Both the position numbers and the translations under genes were made by a program. This document shows, in pieces, positions 1 to 8,795 of a DNA stretch of 64,000 nucleotides. Under the pieces are notes generated by a model. The model did not search any database and was not told the origin of the DNA. It was given only the letters and a program-made list of their open reading frames with translations. Source of the DNA: Streptomyces yangpuensis (GTDB taxonomy: Bacteria > Actinomycetota > Actinomycetes > Streptomycetales > Streptomycetaceae). Each line of letters opens with the position of its first letter. Positions within the stretch are counted from its first letter, which is position 1. Location: NCBI RefSeq assembly GCF_001005295.1, contig NZ_LBMK01000002.1, positions 518,096 to 582,095 on the forward strand, written 5' to 3'.

Positions 1-2039
1 CCCCCGAACCCGCCGACCCCCCCCCCCCCCCCGCCGAAGCCGCCCCCCCGGCCGCCCCGCAGGATCTCGCCGAGGATGATCCCGCCCAGCACGGCGCCGC
101 CCTGGCCGCCGCCCCGGCCCTCGTACGGGTCCCGGTACCCCCGCACGTCCTGCTCCGCCAGCTGCTGCGCCTGCCGCGCGAGCGCGTCCGCCTGCTGGGC
201 CTCCGCCAGCGCCTCCGACGGGTCGCCCGCCGCCAGCGCCGCCGCCCGCTCCAGATGCCGGCCCGCCTCCGCCAGTCGCGTCCGCGCCCGGCTGCCCACC
301 GCGCCCCGGGCCGTGGTGACGTAGTCCGTCGCCGCACCGATCTCACTGCGCGCCGCCAGCATGGCCCGGTCCAGCAGGGCCGCGGCCCGCTGCCGCCCCG
401 ACTCCCGCTCCCGGGCCCCGGCCAGTGCCTCGTCCAGGGCCGCGTCGGCCTCCTCCACCCGGCGCAGGGCGTCGATCGGGTCGTAGCGGCCGGCCGTCTC
501 CTCCCGCCGTACGTCGGCCAGTACGGCCTCCGCCCGGCCGATGCGCCCGCGCAGGTCCGCCGTGGAGGTGCCCTCCGCCGTACCGGTCAGCAGCCCGCGG
601 GCGTCCGCGAGGTCGGTCTCCGTCTCGGTCAGCGCGCCCGGCAGCTTCCCGGCCGCCTCCGCCAGCTCCTGCGCCCGCCGCTCCACCGCGTCCATCAGGG
701 TCGCCGCCTGGTTCACCGCACCCTCGGCGGACCGTACGTGCACGGCCGCCGTACCGTTCTCCCCGGCGTCGACGGCCGCATGGGCCAGCCCCAGGTTGGT
801 CGCCGCGAACAGCAGCCGGTCCTTGGCCTGTTCGGGGCCGGAGGAGACCGGCGCGGAAGCGGAATCCGCGTACCGCCGGGTCAGCGCGGTCAGGGTCGCC
901 TCGGCGGTGGTGGTGCGCCCGGTCAGATCCAGGTAGCGCTGCTCCACGGCCGCCAGCGCCTGCGGGGCGTTCTTCTCCAGGTCCCGCAGCCGGTCGAAGT
1001 CCGCCGCCTGCGCGTCCAGCCGCCGGCTCGCCTCCGTGCAGCGGGCGACGATCTCGTCCAGCATCCGCCGCCGGGTCGCGTCGTCCTCCGGGTAGGCGTC
1101 GTCGAGCTGCTGGCGCAGCCGGAAGGCGTGCGTCAGCTCGCCCTTGGCGTACTCCACCGACGCGGTGAAGGGAGCCGCCGCCTCCTCACCGAACTGCGCG
1201 GTGGCGAAACCGAGTTCCTCGGTGCTGGTGCGGACCGCGTCGTCGGTCTCCACCAGCAGGGACTTCGCCCGGCCGTCCAGCTCCGGCAGCGGCAGGCGGT
1301 CCGGCGCCCCCTCGGGCCAGCCCGGCCCGGTCGTCGTGCCCCGGCCGCCGGCCGCCTCGTCCCGGCGCCGGCGCCGGGAGTACGCGTACACGCCGAGCGC
1401 CCCGGCCGCGCCGACCGCGACCACCGGGAGCACATAGTCCCCGGCGCCGCTCCCGCCGCTTCCGCCGCCGGGGTCCGCCGGGCCGGGGGTGATGGCCGGC
1501 GCCGGCACCGGCTGCCCGCCGAGGACCGCGTTGTAGCCGTTCGCCGCGCCGATCGCCGCACCCGCCCAGTCGTTCTGCCGCAGGGGCGGCTCGATCGCGG
1601 TCCGCGCCACCTCCGCCAGCTGCCGCTCGGTGAAACCGGAATCGACATCGGCCGAATAGGCGTACTGACGGGCCCCGGTGGCCACGGCCAGCAGGACGTC
1701 CTCCTGCCCGAGGCCGTTGCGCTGCGCGGTGGCGTCCGCCCAGCTCTGGGCCGAGCGCCCGGAGAAGTCCTGCACGTACACCACGAAGAGCTGGATCCTC
1801 CGGTCGGCGTACAGCTCGTCGAGGGCGGCGGTGACGGCTGGCTTCCGGTCGCCCAGCGCACCGACGAGATCCGTGATCTGCCCCTGCTGTGACAGGGCGA
1901 CGGGATCCTCGGCCCGCGCCGCCGGGGCCCCGGCCACGACCGTCCCCCCGAACGCCAGCAGCGCCGCGGCGAGCGCGAGCCCGGCCCGTACGGACATCAC
2001 GGCGGCGGTGCGCCTCTGCGTCCTGCTCCTCGGCGGCAT
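1..2039 (-). CDS. TPM-domain membrane protein (partial, C-terminus off the left edge)
   Basis: The reading frame starts at an ATG at 2039 (in-frame alternative ATG at 1997) and runs off the window without a stop. An N-terminal signal peptide with an Ala-rich hydrophobic core ends near an A-R-A site. It is followed by a TPM (YgcG-type) domain of about 120 residues, then a Gly-rich linker, one transmembrane helix ending in a run of arginines near residue 210, and a long helical Ala/Glu/Arg-rich region with coiled-coil character. The visible end is a Gly/Phe-rich tail typical of TPM proteins. TPM proteins are envelope proteins of uncertain role, with proposed links to photosystem II repair in plants. 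No clear Shine-Dalgarno separates the two starts. The tail contains a 16-base homopolymer (see findings). Confidence 0.85.
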   Translation of the reverse strand, partial: MPPRSRTQRRTAAVMSVRAGLALAAALLAFGGTVVAGAPAARAEDPVALSQQGQITDLVGALGDRKPAVTAALDELYADRRIQLFVVYVQDFSGRSAQSWADATAQRNGLGQEDVLLAVATGARQYAYSADVDSGFTERQLAEVARTAIEPPLRQNDWAGAAIGAANGYNAVLGGQPVPAPAITPGPADPGGGSGGSGAGDYVLPVVAVGAAGALGVYAYSRRRRRDEAAGGRGTTTGPGWPEGAPDRLPLPELDGRAKSLLVETDDAVRTSTEELGFATAQFGEEAAAPFTASVEYAKGELTHAFRLRQQLDDAYPEDDATRRRMLDEIVARCTEASRRLDAQAADFDRLRDLEKNAPQALAAVEQRYLDLTGRTTTAEATLTALTRRYADSASAPVSSGPEQAKDRLLFAATNLGLAHAAVDAGENGTAAVHVRSAEGAVNQAATLMDAVERRAQELAEAAGKLPGALTETETDLADARGLLTGTAEGTSTADLRGRIGRAEAVLADVRREETAGRYDPIDALRRVEEADAALDEALAGARERESGRQRAAALLDRAMLAARSEIGAATDYVTTARGAVGSRARTRLAEAGRHLERAAALAAGDPSEALAEAQQADALARQAQQLAEQDVRGYRDPYEGRGGGQGGAVLGGIILGEILRGGRGGGFGGGGGGVGGFG

Positions 2040-2134
2040 CACATTTGGGAGGGTATGAGTGCTTCCCCGTGCCCGCACCCGGAGCACGGCCCGGCCGCCG
2101 GCCCGGCCGGGAGCCGGAGGACGCGGACCGGGAG

Positions 2135-2161
2135 CCGGGGCCCTCCGCGGGAGGACCCCGG
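2135..2161 (-). terminator. Hairpin downstream of the sdh operon
   Basis: The arms 2135-2146 and 2150-2161 pair over 12 positions with one C/A mismatch around a 3-base loop. The hairpin lies 11 bases past the sdhB stop and fits a GC-rich streptomycete terminator without a T-tract. Confidence 0.6.
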
Positions 2162-2171
2162 CCGCCGCTCC

Positions 2172-2942
2172 TCAGCCCTTCCGGCGGCCGATCCGGCTGC
2201 CCAGCCACACCAGCGGGTCGTACTTGCGGTCCACCGCCCGCTCCTTCAGCGGGATCAGCGCGTTGTCGGTGATCCTGATGCCCTCGGGGCAGACCTCCGT
2301 ACAGCACTTGGTGATGTTGCAGTAGCCGAGCCCGTGCTCCTCCTGCGCGGCCCGCTTGCGGTCCAGACCCGCCTCCGAGGCCGCGTCCAGGGGGTGCATG
2401 TCCAGCTCCGCCACCCGCATCAGGAAGCGCGGACCGGCGAAGGCCGGCTTGTTCTCCTCGTGGTCACGCACCACGTGGCAGGTGTCCTGGCACAGGAAGC
2501 ACTCGATGCACCTGCGGAACTCCTGCGAGCGCTCCACGTCGATCTGCTGCATCCGGTACGCGCCCGGGGCCACCCCCTCCGGCGGCACGAAAGCCGGCAC
2601 CTCCCGCGCCTTGCGGTAGTTGAAGGACACGTCAGTGACCAGGTCCCGGACGACGGGGAAGGCGCGCAGCGGCGTGATCGTGATCGTCTCGGTCCGCTCG
2701 AAGGTGGACATGCGCGTCATGCACATCAGCCGCGGCCGGCCGTTGACCTCCGCGCTGCACGAGCCGCACTTGCCCGCCTTGCAGTTCCAGCGCACCGCCA
2801 GGTCCGGGGCCTGGGTGGCCTGGAGCCGGTGGACGATGTCCAGGACCACCTCGCCGTCGTGCACCTCGACGGTGAAGTCCCCGAGTGCCCCGCCTTCCGC
2901 GTCGCCCCGCCAGATCCGGAAGCTCGCGTCGTACGTGCTCAT
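2172..2942 (-). CDS. sdhB: Succinate dehydrogenase/fumarate reductase iron-sulfur subunit
   Basis: This 256-residue electron-transfer subunit carries electrons from the flavoprotein to the membrane anchor. The N-terminal plant-type ferredoxin domain has the CxxxxCxxC...C ligands of a [2Fe-2S] cluster. The C-terminal half has CxxCxxCxxxC and a later CCxxxCP set, giving ligands for the [4Fe-4S] and [3Fe-4S] centres. The ATG at 2942 overlaps the sdhA stop (ATGA), so the two are translationally coupled. The gene order anchor-sdhA-sdhB matches the mycobacterial Sdh1 operon (Rv0247c-Rv0249c, recalled) and differs from the sdhCDAB order of the classical type. Confidence 0.95.
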   Translation of the reverse strand: MSTYDASFRIWRGDAEGGALGDFTVEVHDGEVVLDIVHRLQATQAPDLAVRWNCKAGKCGSCSAEVNGRPRLMCMTRMSTFERTETITITPLRAFPVVRDLVTDVSFNYRKAREVPAFVPPEGVAPGAYRMQQIDVERSQEFRRCIECFLCQDTCHVVRDHEENKPAFAGPRFLMRVAELDMHPLDAASEAGLDRKRAAQEEHGLGYCNITKCCTEVCPEGIRITDNALIPLKERAVDRKYDPLVWLGSRIGRRKG

Positions 2943-4840
2943 TCGTGAAGCTCCTCTTCGGCGAGGTACTTGACCAGCTCTTCCTTGTCGAACAGCGCGA
3001 GCAGGTCGGGGCGGATGGGGTCGGTGCGGGTCCGGATCAGCTCGATCCGGTCGGCCGCCGGGTCCGCCGGTACGGGGTCCACCGGCCGGCACAGCAGGTT
3101 CACCGGGCGCCAGGTCCGCTCCATCGCCGGGCAGTCCTCGCGGGTGTGCCCGCCCCGGCTCTCGGTGCGCTCCAGGGCCGCGCGGGCCACGCACTCGCTG
3201 ACCAGCAGCATGTTGCGCAGGTCCAGGGCGAGGTGCCAGCCCGGGTTGAACTGCCGGTGGCCCTCGACGCCGGCCCGGGAGGCCCGTACACGCAGGGTCG
3301 CGAGCCGCTCCAGGGCCTCGGCCATCTCGCCCTCCCGGCGGATGATGCCGACGAGGTCGTTCATGGTCGTCTGGAGCTCCTGGTGCAGGGTGTACGGGTT
3401 CTCCGCGCCGTCGGCGGCGTGGAACGGGGCCAGCGCCTCCGCGGCCGCCGTGTCGATCTCGGCCTGGGAGACGGCCGGGCGCCCCGAGGGCGCGGCCGCG
3501 TACTGGGCGGCGTGCAGCCCGGCCCGCCGGCCGAAGACCAGCAGGTCGGACAGGGAGTTCCCGCCGAGCCGGTTCGAGCCGTGCATCCCGCCGGCGACCT
3601 CGCCCGCCGCGAACAGTCCGGGCACCCCGACGGTGGCCGCGGTCTCGGAGTCGACCGCGATCCCGCCCATCACGTAGTGGCAGGTCGGGCCGACCTCCAT
3701 CGGTTCCGCGGTGATGTCCACGTCCGCCAGCTCCTTGAACTGGTGGTACATGGACGGCAGCCGCCGCCTGATCCGCTCGGCGGGCATCCGGGTGGACACG
3801 TCGAGGAAGACCCCGCCGTGCGGGGAGCCGCGGCCGGCCTTCACCTCGGCGTTGATGGCCCGCGCCACCTCGTCGCGGGGCAGCAGCTCGGGCGGGCGCC
3901 GGTTGTGGTCGGGGTCCTCGTACCAGCGGTCGCCCTCCTCCTCCGACTCTGCGTACTTCTCCTTGAAGACGTCGGGGACGTAGTCGAACATGAACCGCCT
4001 GCCCTCGGAGTTGCGCAGCACCCCGCCGTCGCCGCGCACGGACTCGGTGACGAGGATCCCCTTCACCGACGGCGGCCAGACCATGCCGGTCGGGTGGAAC
4101 TGCACGAACTCCATGTTGAGCAGGGGCGCACCCGCGAGGAGGGCCAGCGCGTGGCCGTCGCCGGTGTACTCCCAGGAGTTGGAGGTGGTCTTGAAGGACT
4201 TGCCGATGCCACCCGTGGCCAGGACCACGGCCGGGGCCTCCAGCACGAAGAAGCGGCCGGACTCGCGTTCGTAGCAGAAGGCCCCCGAGACGTCCGGTCC
4301 GTCCTTCAGCACCCGGGTGACCGTGCACTCCTGGAAGACCCTGAGCCGGGCCTCGTAGTCCCCGTGCTCCTTGAAGTCCTCCTGCTGGAGGGCGACGATC
4401 TTCTGCTGCAGGGTGCGGATCAGTTCCAGGCCGGTGCGGTCGCCGACGTGCGCGAGGCGGGGGTACTCGTGTCCGCCGAAGTTGCGCTGGGAGATCTTCC
4501 CGTCGGGGGTGCGGTCGAAGAGCGCGCCCCAGGTCTCCAGCTCCCAGACCCGGTCCGGGGCCTCCTTGGCGTGGAGCTCCGCCATCCGCCACTGATTGAG
4601 GAACTTTCCTCCGCGCATGGTGTCGCGGAAGTGCACCTGCCAGTTGTCGCCCTCGTTGACGTTGCCCATGGAGGCGGCGATCCCGCCCTCGGCCATCACC
4701 GTATGGGCCTTGCCGAACAGGGACTTGCAGATCACGGCCGTACGGGCGCCCCGTTCACGCGCCTCGATCGCCGCCCGCAGTCCCGCCCCGCCGGCGCCGA
4801 CGACGACCACGTCCCACTGCTGCCGTTCCACTTGAGCCAT
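2939..4840 (-). CDS. sdhA: Succinate dehydrogenase/fumarate reductase flavoprotein subunit
   Basis: This 633-residue FAD subunit oxidises succinate to fumarate at the inner face of the membrane. A GAGGAG dinucleotide-binding motif lies at residues 15-20. The HT motif at His46 in a KAHTVMAEGG context is the usual covalent FAD attachment site. An HGSNRLGGNSL block typical of the family lies in the middle. The gene starts one base upstream of the anchor stop codon (2-base gap) and overlaps sdhB by 4 bases, so it is in the middle of a tight operon. Length and motifs are normal for the family. Confidence 0.96.
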   Translation of the reverse strand: MAQVERQQWDVVVVGAGGAGLRAAIEARERGARTAVICKSLFGKAHTVMAEGGIAASMGNVNEGDNWQVHFRDTMRGGKFLNQWRMAELHAKEAPDRVWELETWGALFDRTPDGKISQRNFGGHEYPRLAHVGDRTGLELIRTLQQKIVALQQEDFKEHGDYEARLRVFQECTVTRVLKDGPDVSGAFCYERESGRFFVLEAPAVVLATGGIGKSFKTTSNSWEYTGDGHALALLAGAPLLNMEFVQFHPTGMVWPPSVKGILVTESVRGDGGVLRNSEGRRFMFDYVPDVFKEKYAESEEEGDRWYEDPDHNRRPPELLPRDEVARAINAEVKAGRGSPHGGVFLDVSTRMPAERIRRRLPSMYHQFKELADVDITAEPMEVGPTCHYVMGGIAVDSETAATVGVPGLFAAGEVAGGMHGSNRLGGNSLSDLLVFGRRAGLHAAQYAAAPSGRPAVSQAEIDTAAAEALAPFHAADGAENPYTLHQELQTTMNDLVGIIRREGEMAEALERLATLRVRASRAGVEGHRQFNPGWHLALDLRNMLLVSECVARAALERTESRGGHTREDCPAMERTWRPVNLLCRPVDPVPADPAADRIELIRTRTDPIRPDLLALFDKEELVKYLAEEELHE

Positions 4841-4841
4841 C

Positions 4842-5666
4842 TCAAAAGATCCTCGGGTCGGTGAAGGCGCCGCTGGCCAGCAGGTACACGTAGAAGTCGC
4901 ACAGGGCGACGCTGATCAGGGAGGCCCAGGCCAGTTGCATGTGGCGGGAGTTGAGACGGCTGATCCAGCCCCAGAGGCGGTAGCGCACCGGGTGCTCGGA
5001 GAAGTGCCTGAGGCGGCCGCCCATGATGTGCCGGCAGGAGTGGCAGGACAGCGTGTAGGCCCAGATCAGGGTGATGTTGACCAGGAACAGCAGGGTTCCC
5101 AGGCCCATGTGGCCCCACGCGTAGTGCTCGTCCCGGAAGGTCAGCACGGTGTCGTAGGTGAGGATGCCCGCGACGGGGACGGCCGCGTAGAAGAAGTACC
5201 GGTGGGCGTTCTGGAGGATGAGCGGGAAGCGGGTCTCGCCGGTGTACTTCGCGTGCGGTTCGGCGACGGCGCAGGCGGGCGGCGAGGCCCAGAAGCCCCG
5301 GTAGTAGGCCTTGCGGTAGTAGTAGCAGGTCAGCCGGAAGCCGAGCGGGAAGACCAGGATCAGCAGGGCGGGGGACAGACCCCACCAGCTGCCGAAGAGG
5401 TCCCAGTTGGGGCCGCCGCGCATCTCCACGCAGTTCTCCGCCAGGCACGGGGAGTAGAAGGGGGAGACATAGGGGGCCGCGTAGTAGCCGGCGTTCGCGA
5501 AGGCGCGCCAGGTCGAGTAGACGATGAAGGCGAGCAGCCCGGCCGCGGTGCCGGCGGGGGCCAGCCACCACCGGTCGGTCCGCAGGTGCCGGGCCGTGAT
5601 CGCGGCCCGCGACGCGTCGTGGACGCCGCCGGGCCGCTGCTGGGGTCGTTCCGTGCCTGTGGCCAA
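4842..5666 (-). CDS. Sdh1-type succinate dehydrogenase membrane anchor, Cys/His-rich
   Basis: This 274-residue protein has about five hydrophobic helices. It resembles the single anchor subunit of mycobacterial Sdh1 (Rv0249c type, recalled length about 273) and not the small SdhC/SdhD pair. Two Cys/His clusters stand out: SPCLAENC in the first extracytoplasmic loop and SCHSCRH just after the fourth helix. In M. smegmatis Sdh1 the anchor has been reported to carry a membrane-embedded Rieske-type cluster, and these residues are candidates for its ligands here. The start is a TTG at 5666 with GGAG about 6 bases upstream. The protein passes electrons to menaquinone. Confidence 0.88.
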   Translation of the reverse strand: MATGTERPQQRPGGVHDASRAAITARHLRTDRWWLAPAGTAAGLLAFIVYSTWRAFANAGYYAAPYVSPFYSPCLAENCVEMRGGPNWDLFGSWWGLSPALLILVFPLGFRLTCYYYRKAYYRGFWASPPACAVAEPHAKYTGETRFPLILQNAHRYFFYAAVPVAGILTYDTVLTFRDEHYAWGHMGLGTLLFLVNITLIWAYTLSCHSCRHIMGGRLRHFSEHPVRYRLWGWISRLNSRHMQLAWASLISVALCDFYVYLLASGAFTDPRIF

Positions 5667-5748
5667 AGAGGACTCCGGTAGGAGTGGTGAGGGGGCGCTC
5701 CCGCGGGGCCCGGCCGCGGGGCGGCCGGGCCGGACGGGGGTGCGCGAT

Positions 5749-5802
5749 GGACGGCGTGCGGGACCCGGACGGCGTGCGGGACGCGGACGGCGTGCGGGAC
5801 GC
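5749..5802. repeat. Three tandem copies of an 18-bp unit
   Basis: Copies at 5749-5766, 5767-5784 and 5785-5802 read GGACGGCGTGCGGGACSC with only one variable base. They fill the gap between the small coiled-coil gene and the succinate dehydrogenase anchor. Confidence 0.9.
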
Positions 5803-5814
5803 GCGGGTGCGGTG

Positions 5815-6039
5815 TCAGGGCGCGCGGCGGTCGCGGGCGCCCAGGCCCTCGTCGTCGGAGTCCGTCCACAGCGCGCTGTCGTAGGGGGTGTCCGGGACGG
5901 GAACCATCCGGGACTGGTCCGGCGCCGCCGACGCGGGCTGCCGGCGCGAGGCCGCGGCCTGCTGCTCCAGCCGCTCGACCTTCCGCGTCAGCTCGTCCAG
6001 GTTGCGTCGTACAGCGGTCAGATCGTCGTTCAGGGACAT
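5815..6039 (-). CDS. Small coiled-coil protein upstream of sdh
   Basis: This 74-residue soluble protein has residues 1-30 forming a charged heptad pattern (LTAVRRNLDELTRKVERLEQQ), predicted to be a short coiled coil, and a disordered acidic C-terminus. The ATG at 6039 has GAGGG 7 bases upstream. It lies 148 bases upstream of the anchor gene in the same direction and probably heads the operon. A similar small gene sits next to mycobacterial sdh1 (Rv0250c, recalled), so it may be an accessory or assembly factor. The function is unknown. Confidence 0.75.
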   Translation of the reverse strand: MSLNDDLTAVRRNLDELTRKVERLEQQAAASRRQPASAAPDQSRMVPVPDTPYDSALWTDSDDEGLGARDRRAP

Positions 6040-6385
6040 GATTTGCCCTCATTTCCGCCAGGGTGCGGTGGCAACGCTCATGTGCGCCTGCGAGTGTCGC
6101 GCTTCGCGTCCCCGGTTGTGAAGGGACGTGCAGCGATTGCGGGCGCGCAGGCGCGAACTGTGCGCCCCTCCCTGCCCCCATTCTCGTCCCTCTCCCGGTG
6201 GATCGCCCTCTTGCCGCGCAAGCGGGATTGGTCCGCACGGGTGGGGTTCGCGGCGTGGCGAGAGGCGGCTGCGGAGGGTGCGGAGCGGTGTCGATTTCAG
6301 TGGATTCCGGCAACCGGTGTGATCAGCCCATATACCGCCGAACGTGATCATGCTTCCCCCACGCCCCGCCCCGGAGGTACCACCC
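6040..6385. promoter_or_regulatory. Divergent promoter region between the sdh operon and the LpqW-like gene
   Basis: No gene is visible in these 346 bases. GTGATCA occurs twice in direct orientation at 6320-6326 and 6344-6350, flanking an AT-rich CATATACC that could be a -10 region for the rightward gene. A GGGCGC/GCGCCC pair (6141-6146 and 6162-6167) could form a hairpin in the leftward leader. Promoter assignment is tentative. Confidence 0.4.
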
Positions 6386-8755
6386 ATGTCCCAGAGAAGG
6401 CGCAGGTCCTTGGCGCTCCTGACCTCGGGAGTCCTCGCACTGCCGCTGCTCACGGGCTGCGGCGCGGGTGACGACGAGGGCGGCCCGGCCGCCGCCGGGC
6501 AGGACATCGCGACGACCAAACGAGACAAGGTCGCGGACGGGGGTGTGCTGCGGTGGGCGGTGGACGCCCTCCCGGACACCCTCAACGCCTTCCAGGCCGA
6601 CGCGGACGCCGCCACCAACAGGATCGCGGGGGCCGTGCTGCCGCATCTGTTCGTGCTGGACGCCAAGGGACGGCCGGTGGCCAATCCGGACTACCTGGAG
6701 AAGGCCGAGGTCATCGAGCGGGAGCCGAAGCAGGTCGTCCTGTACAAGCTGAACCAGCAGGCCGTGTGGAGCGACGGGCGGGAGATCGGCGCCCCCGACT
6801 TCGTGGCCCAGTGGCGGGCCCTGAACGGCAAGGACTCGGCCTACTGGACGGCGCGCAACGCCGGCTACGAGCGCATCGAGAAGATCGAGAAGGGCAAGAC
6901 CGACCTGGAGGTCAGGGTCACCTTCGGCAAGCCGTACGCGGACTGGCGCTCGCTGTTCTCCCCGCTGTACCCCAAGCAGGTCACCGGCACCCCGGACGCC
7001 TTCAACGAGGGGGCCCGCGGCGCCCTGAAGGTCACCGCCGGGCCCTTCGGCCTCGGGGCGATCGACAAGAAGACCGGCACCGCCGCCCTGAACCGCAATC
7101 CGCGCTGGTGGGGGCAGCCGGCCAAGCTGGACACGCTGGTCCTGACGGCGGTTGCGCGAGCCGAGCGGCCCGCGGCGCTGGCCGCCGGGAAGCTGGACCT
7201 GGCGGAGATCGACCGGTCCGCGGCGGACCGCATCGCACTGGCCCGCCGGGACGCCGCCGGCAAGGGCACCACCGGAAAGGGCGCCCCCGGCCCGGGCGGC
7301 GCGGGCAGTGCGGTCGGTACGGGCGCGGGCGGAGCCCCGGCGCACGGCCCGGGCGCCGCGCTGACCCCGGCGCAGGCCACGCTGTCCTGGGCGACCGCCT
7401 ACGGCACGGACGAGGAGAAGGCGGCGCAGGAGAAGGAGAACCGCACCAAGCACACCGAATCGGTGAAGCGGTACGCGGACGAGCAGAAGGCCCTGCGGGG
7501 CTTCACGGTCCGCAAGTCCCTGGAGCCGGCCTACACGCAGCTGGCGATGAACGGGGCGTCCGGCCCGCTGGCGGACGAGCGGGTGCGCCGGGCGGTGGCC
7601 CGCGCCCTGGACCGCCAGGCACTGGCCGACCTCGTACTGAGACCGCTCGGCCTGCCGGCGAAGCCGGTCGGCAGCCATGTGGCCCTGGCCGGGCAGCAGG
7701 CGTACGCCGACAACAGCGGCGCCCTCGGCGGCCAGGACACCAAGGCGGCCCAGGCCCTGCTCGCCGACGCCGGCTGGCGCCGGGGCGGCAGGCTCAGCGA
7801 ACCGGCCGGCGCCAAGGCCGGACCGGAGAGCGCGCCGCAGGACGACGGCAAGACGCCCGCGGGCCCGGGCACCGGGAACGACGGCCTCTACATCGTGGGC
7901 CAGGACGACGGGGCCAACGGCGAGAACCCGGGCACGGCCGGCGCCGAAGCCGCGGGCGCGGCCGCCGGCACCGCCGCCTCCTCGGCGGGCGACGAGAGGG
8001 GGGTCTCCCCGGTGCTGGCGCCCGCCCCGTTCGGGGCCCAGCAGCAGGCCTCCCTGCTGGCCCAGGCGGCCAGGGTCCGCCCCGTCGACGACGCCAAGCG
8101 CAGCGCGGCCCGCGACGGCGACGGAGCCGACCCCGCCCAGGGCTCCCCGGCCCCGGCCCCGGCCAAGCCGGTCATCCGTACCTCGGGGAACATGCTCGCC
8201 AAGGACGGCAAGGCGCTCACCCTGCGGTTCGTCCTCCCGGCCGGACCCGGCTCGGAGTCCCTGCGCGCCGTCGGCGAGCGGATCTCCCGGATGCTGCGCA
8301 AGCTCGGGGTGAACACCGAGACGACCAAGGTGGCCGACGACAGCTTCTTCAAGGACCACATCGCCTCGGGCCAGTACGACCTGGCGCTGTACTCGTGGCC
8401 GGCGACGGCCTTCCCCGCCACCGACGCCCGGCCGATCTTCGCCAAGCCGGAGCCGGCGGCGGACGGCTCGCTCCTCGTCGAGCAGAACTACACGCGGGTC
8501 GGTACGGACCACATCGACCAGCTGTTCGACCAGGCGCTCGGCGAGCTCGACGAGGCGCACTCCCGTGAGCTGGTGCGCAAGGCCGACGCCCGGATCTGGG
8601 CCGCGGCCGGATCGATCCCGCTCTTCCAGCGCCCCGAGCTGGTGGCCGTCAAGCCCGGCCTGGTCAATGCCGGCGCCTTCGGTCTCGGGGCACCCCGCTA
8701 CCAGGACATCGGCTGGAAGAAGGCGCCGACCGCCAAGGACAGCAAGAAGAAGTAG
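6386..8755 (+). CDS. LpqW-like family 5 solute-binding lipoprotein
   Basis: This 789-residue lipoprotein has an Arg-rich N-terminus and an LLTGC lipobox with Cys25. The body is the SBP_bac_5 (oligopeptide/nickel-binding) fold. Compared with normal members of about 550-630 residues it is long, because Gly/Ala/Pro-rich low-complexity segments interrupt the fold near residues 290-330 and 470-560. The ATG at 6386 has GGAGG 8 bases upstream. No permease or ATPase genes are adjacent; typA follows. In mycobacteria the gene beside typA is lpqW, a binding-protein relative that influences lipoarabinomannan synthesis and is not known to work as an importer. By position this is its likely counterpart. 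Peptide binding for a distant transporter is the alternative. Confidence 0.85.
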   Translation: MSQRRRRSLALLTSGVLALPLLTGCGAGDDEGGPAAAGQDIATTKRDKVADGGVLRWAVDALPDTLNAFQADADAATNRIAGAVLPHLFVLDAKGRPVANPDYLEKAEVIEREPKQVVLYKLNQQAVWSDGREIGAPDFVAQWRALNGKDSAYWTARNAGYERIEKIEKGKTDLEVRVTFGKPYADWRSLFSPLYPKQVTGTPDAFNEGARGALKVTAGPFGLGAIDKKTGTAALNRNPRWWGQPAKLDTLVLTAVARAERPAALAAGKLDLAEIDRSAADRIALARRDAAGKGTTGKGAPGPGGAGSAVGTGAGGAPAHGPGAALTPAQATLSWATAYGTDEEKAAQEKENRTKHTESVKRYADEQKALRGFTVRKSLEPAYTQLAMNGASGPLADERVRRAVARALDRQALADLVLRPLGLPAKPVGSHVALAGQQAYADNSGALGGQDTKAAQALLADAGWRRGGRLSEPAGAKAGPESAPQDDGKTPAGPGTGNDGLYIVGQDDGANGENPGTAGAEAAGAAAGTAASSAGDERGVSPVLAPAPFGAQQQASLLAQAARVRPVDDAKRSAARDGDGADPAQGSPAPAPAKPVIRTSGNMLAKDGKALTLRFVLPAGPGSESLRAVGERISRMLRKLGVNTETTKVADDSFFKDHIASGQYDLALYSWPATAFPATDARPIFAKPEPAADGSLLVEQNYTRVGTDHIDQLFDQALGELDEAHSRELVRKADARIWAAAGSIPLFQRPELVAVKPGLVNAGAFGLGAPRYQDIGWKKAPTAKDSKKK

Positions 8756-8795
8756 CCGTGGCGAAGATGTGGTGACAAAGCGGTGCCTGTCAGGT

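Noticed and set aside
5749..5802. Triple repeat considered as a CRISPR array
   Set aside because: The units are contiguous with no spacers, only 18 bp long, and no cas genes are nearby.
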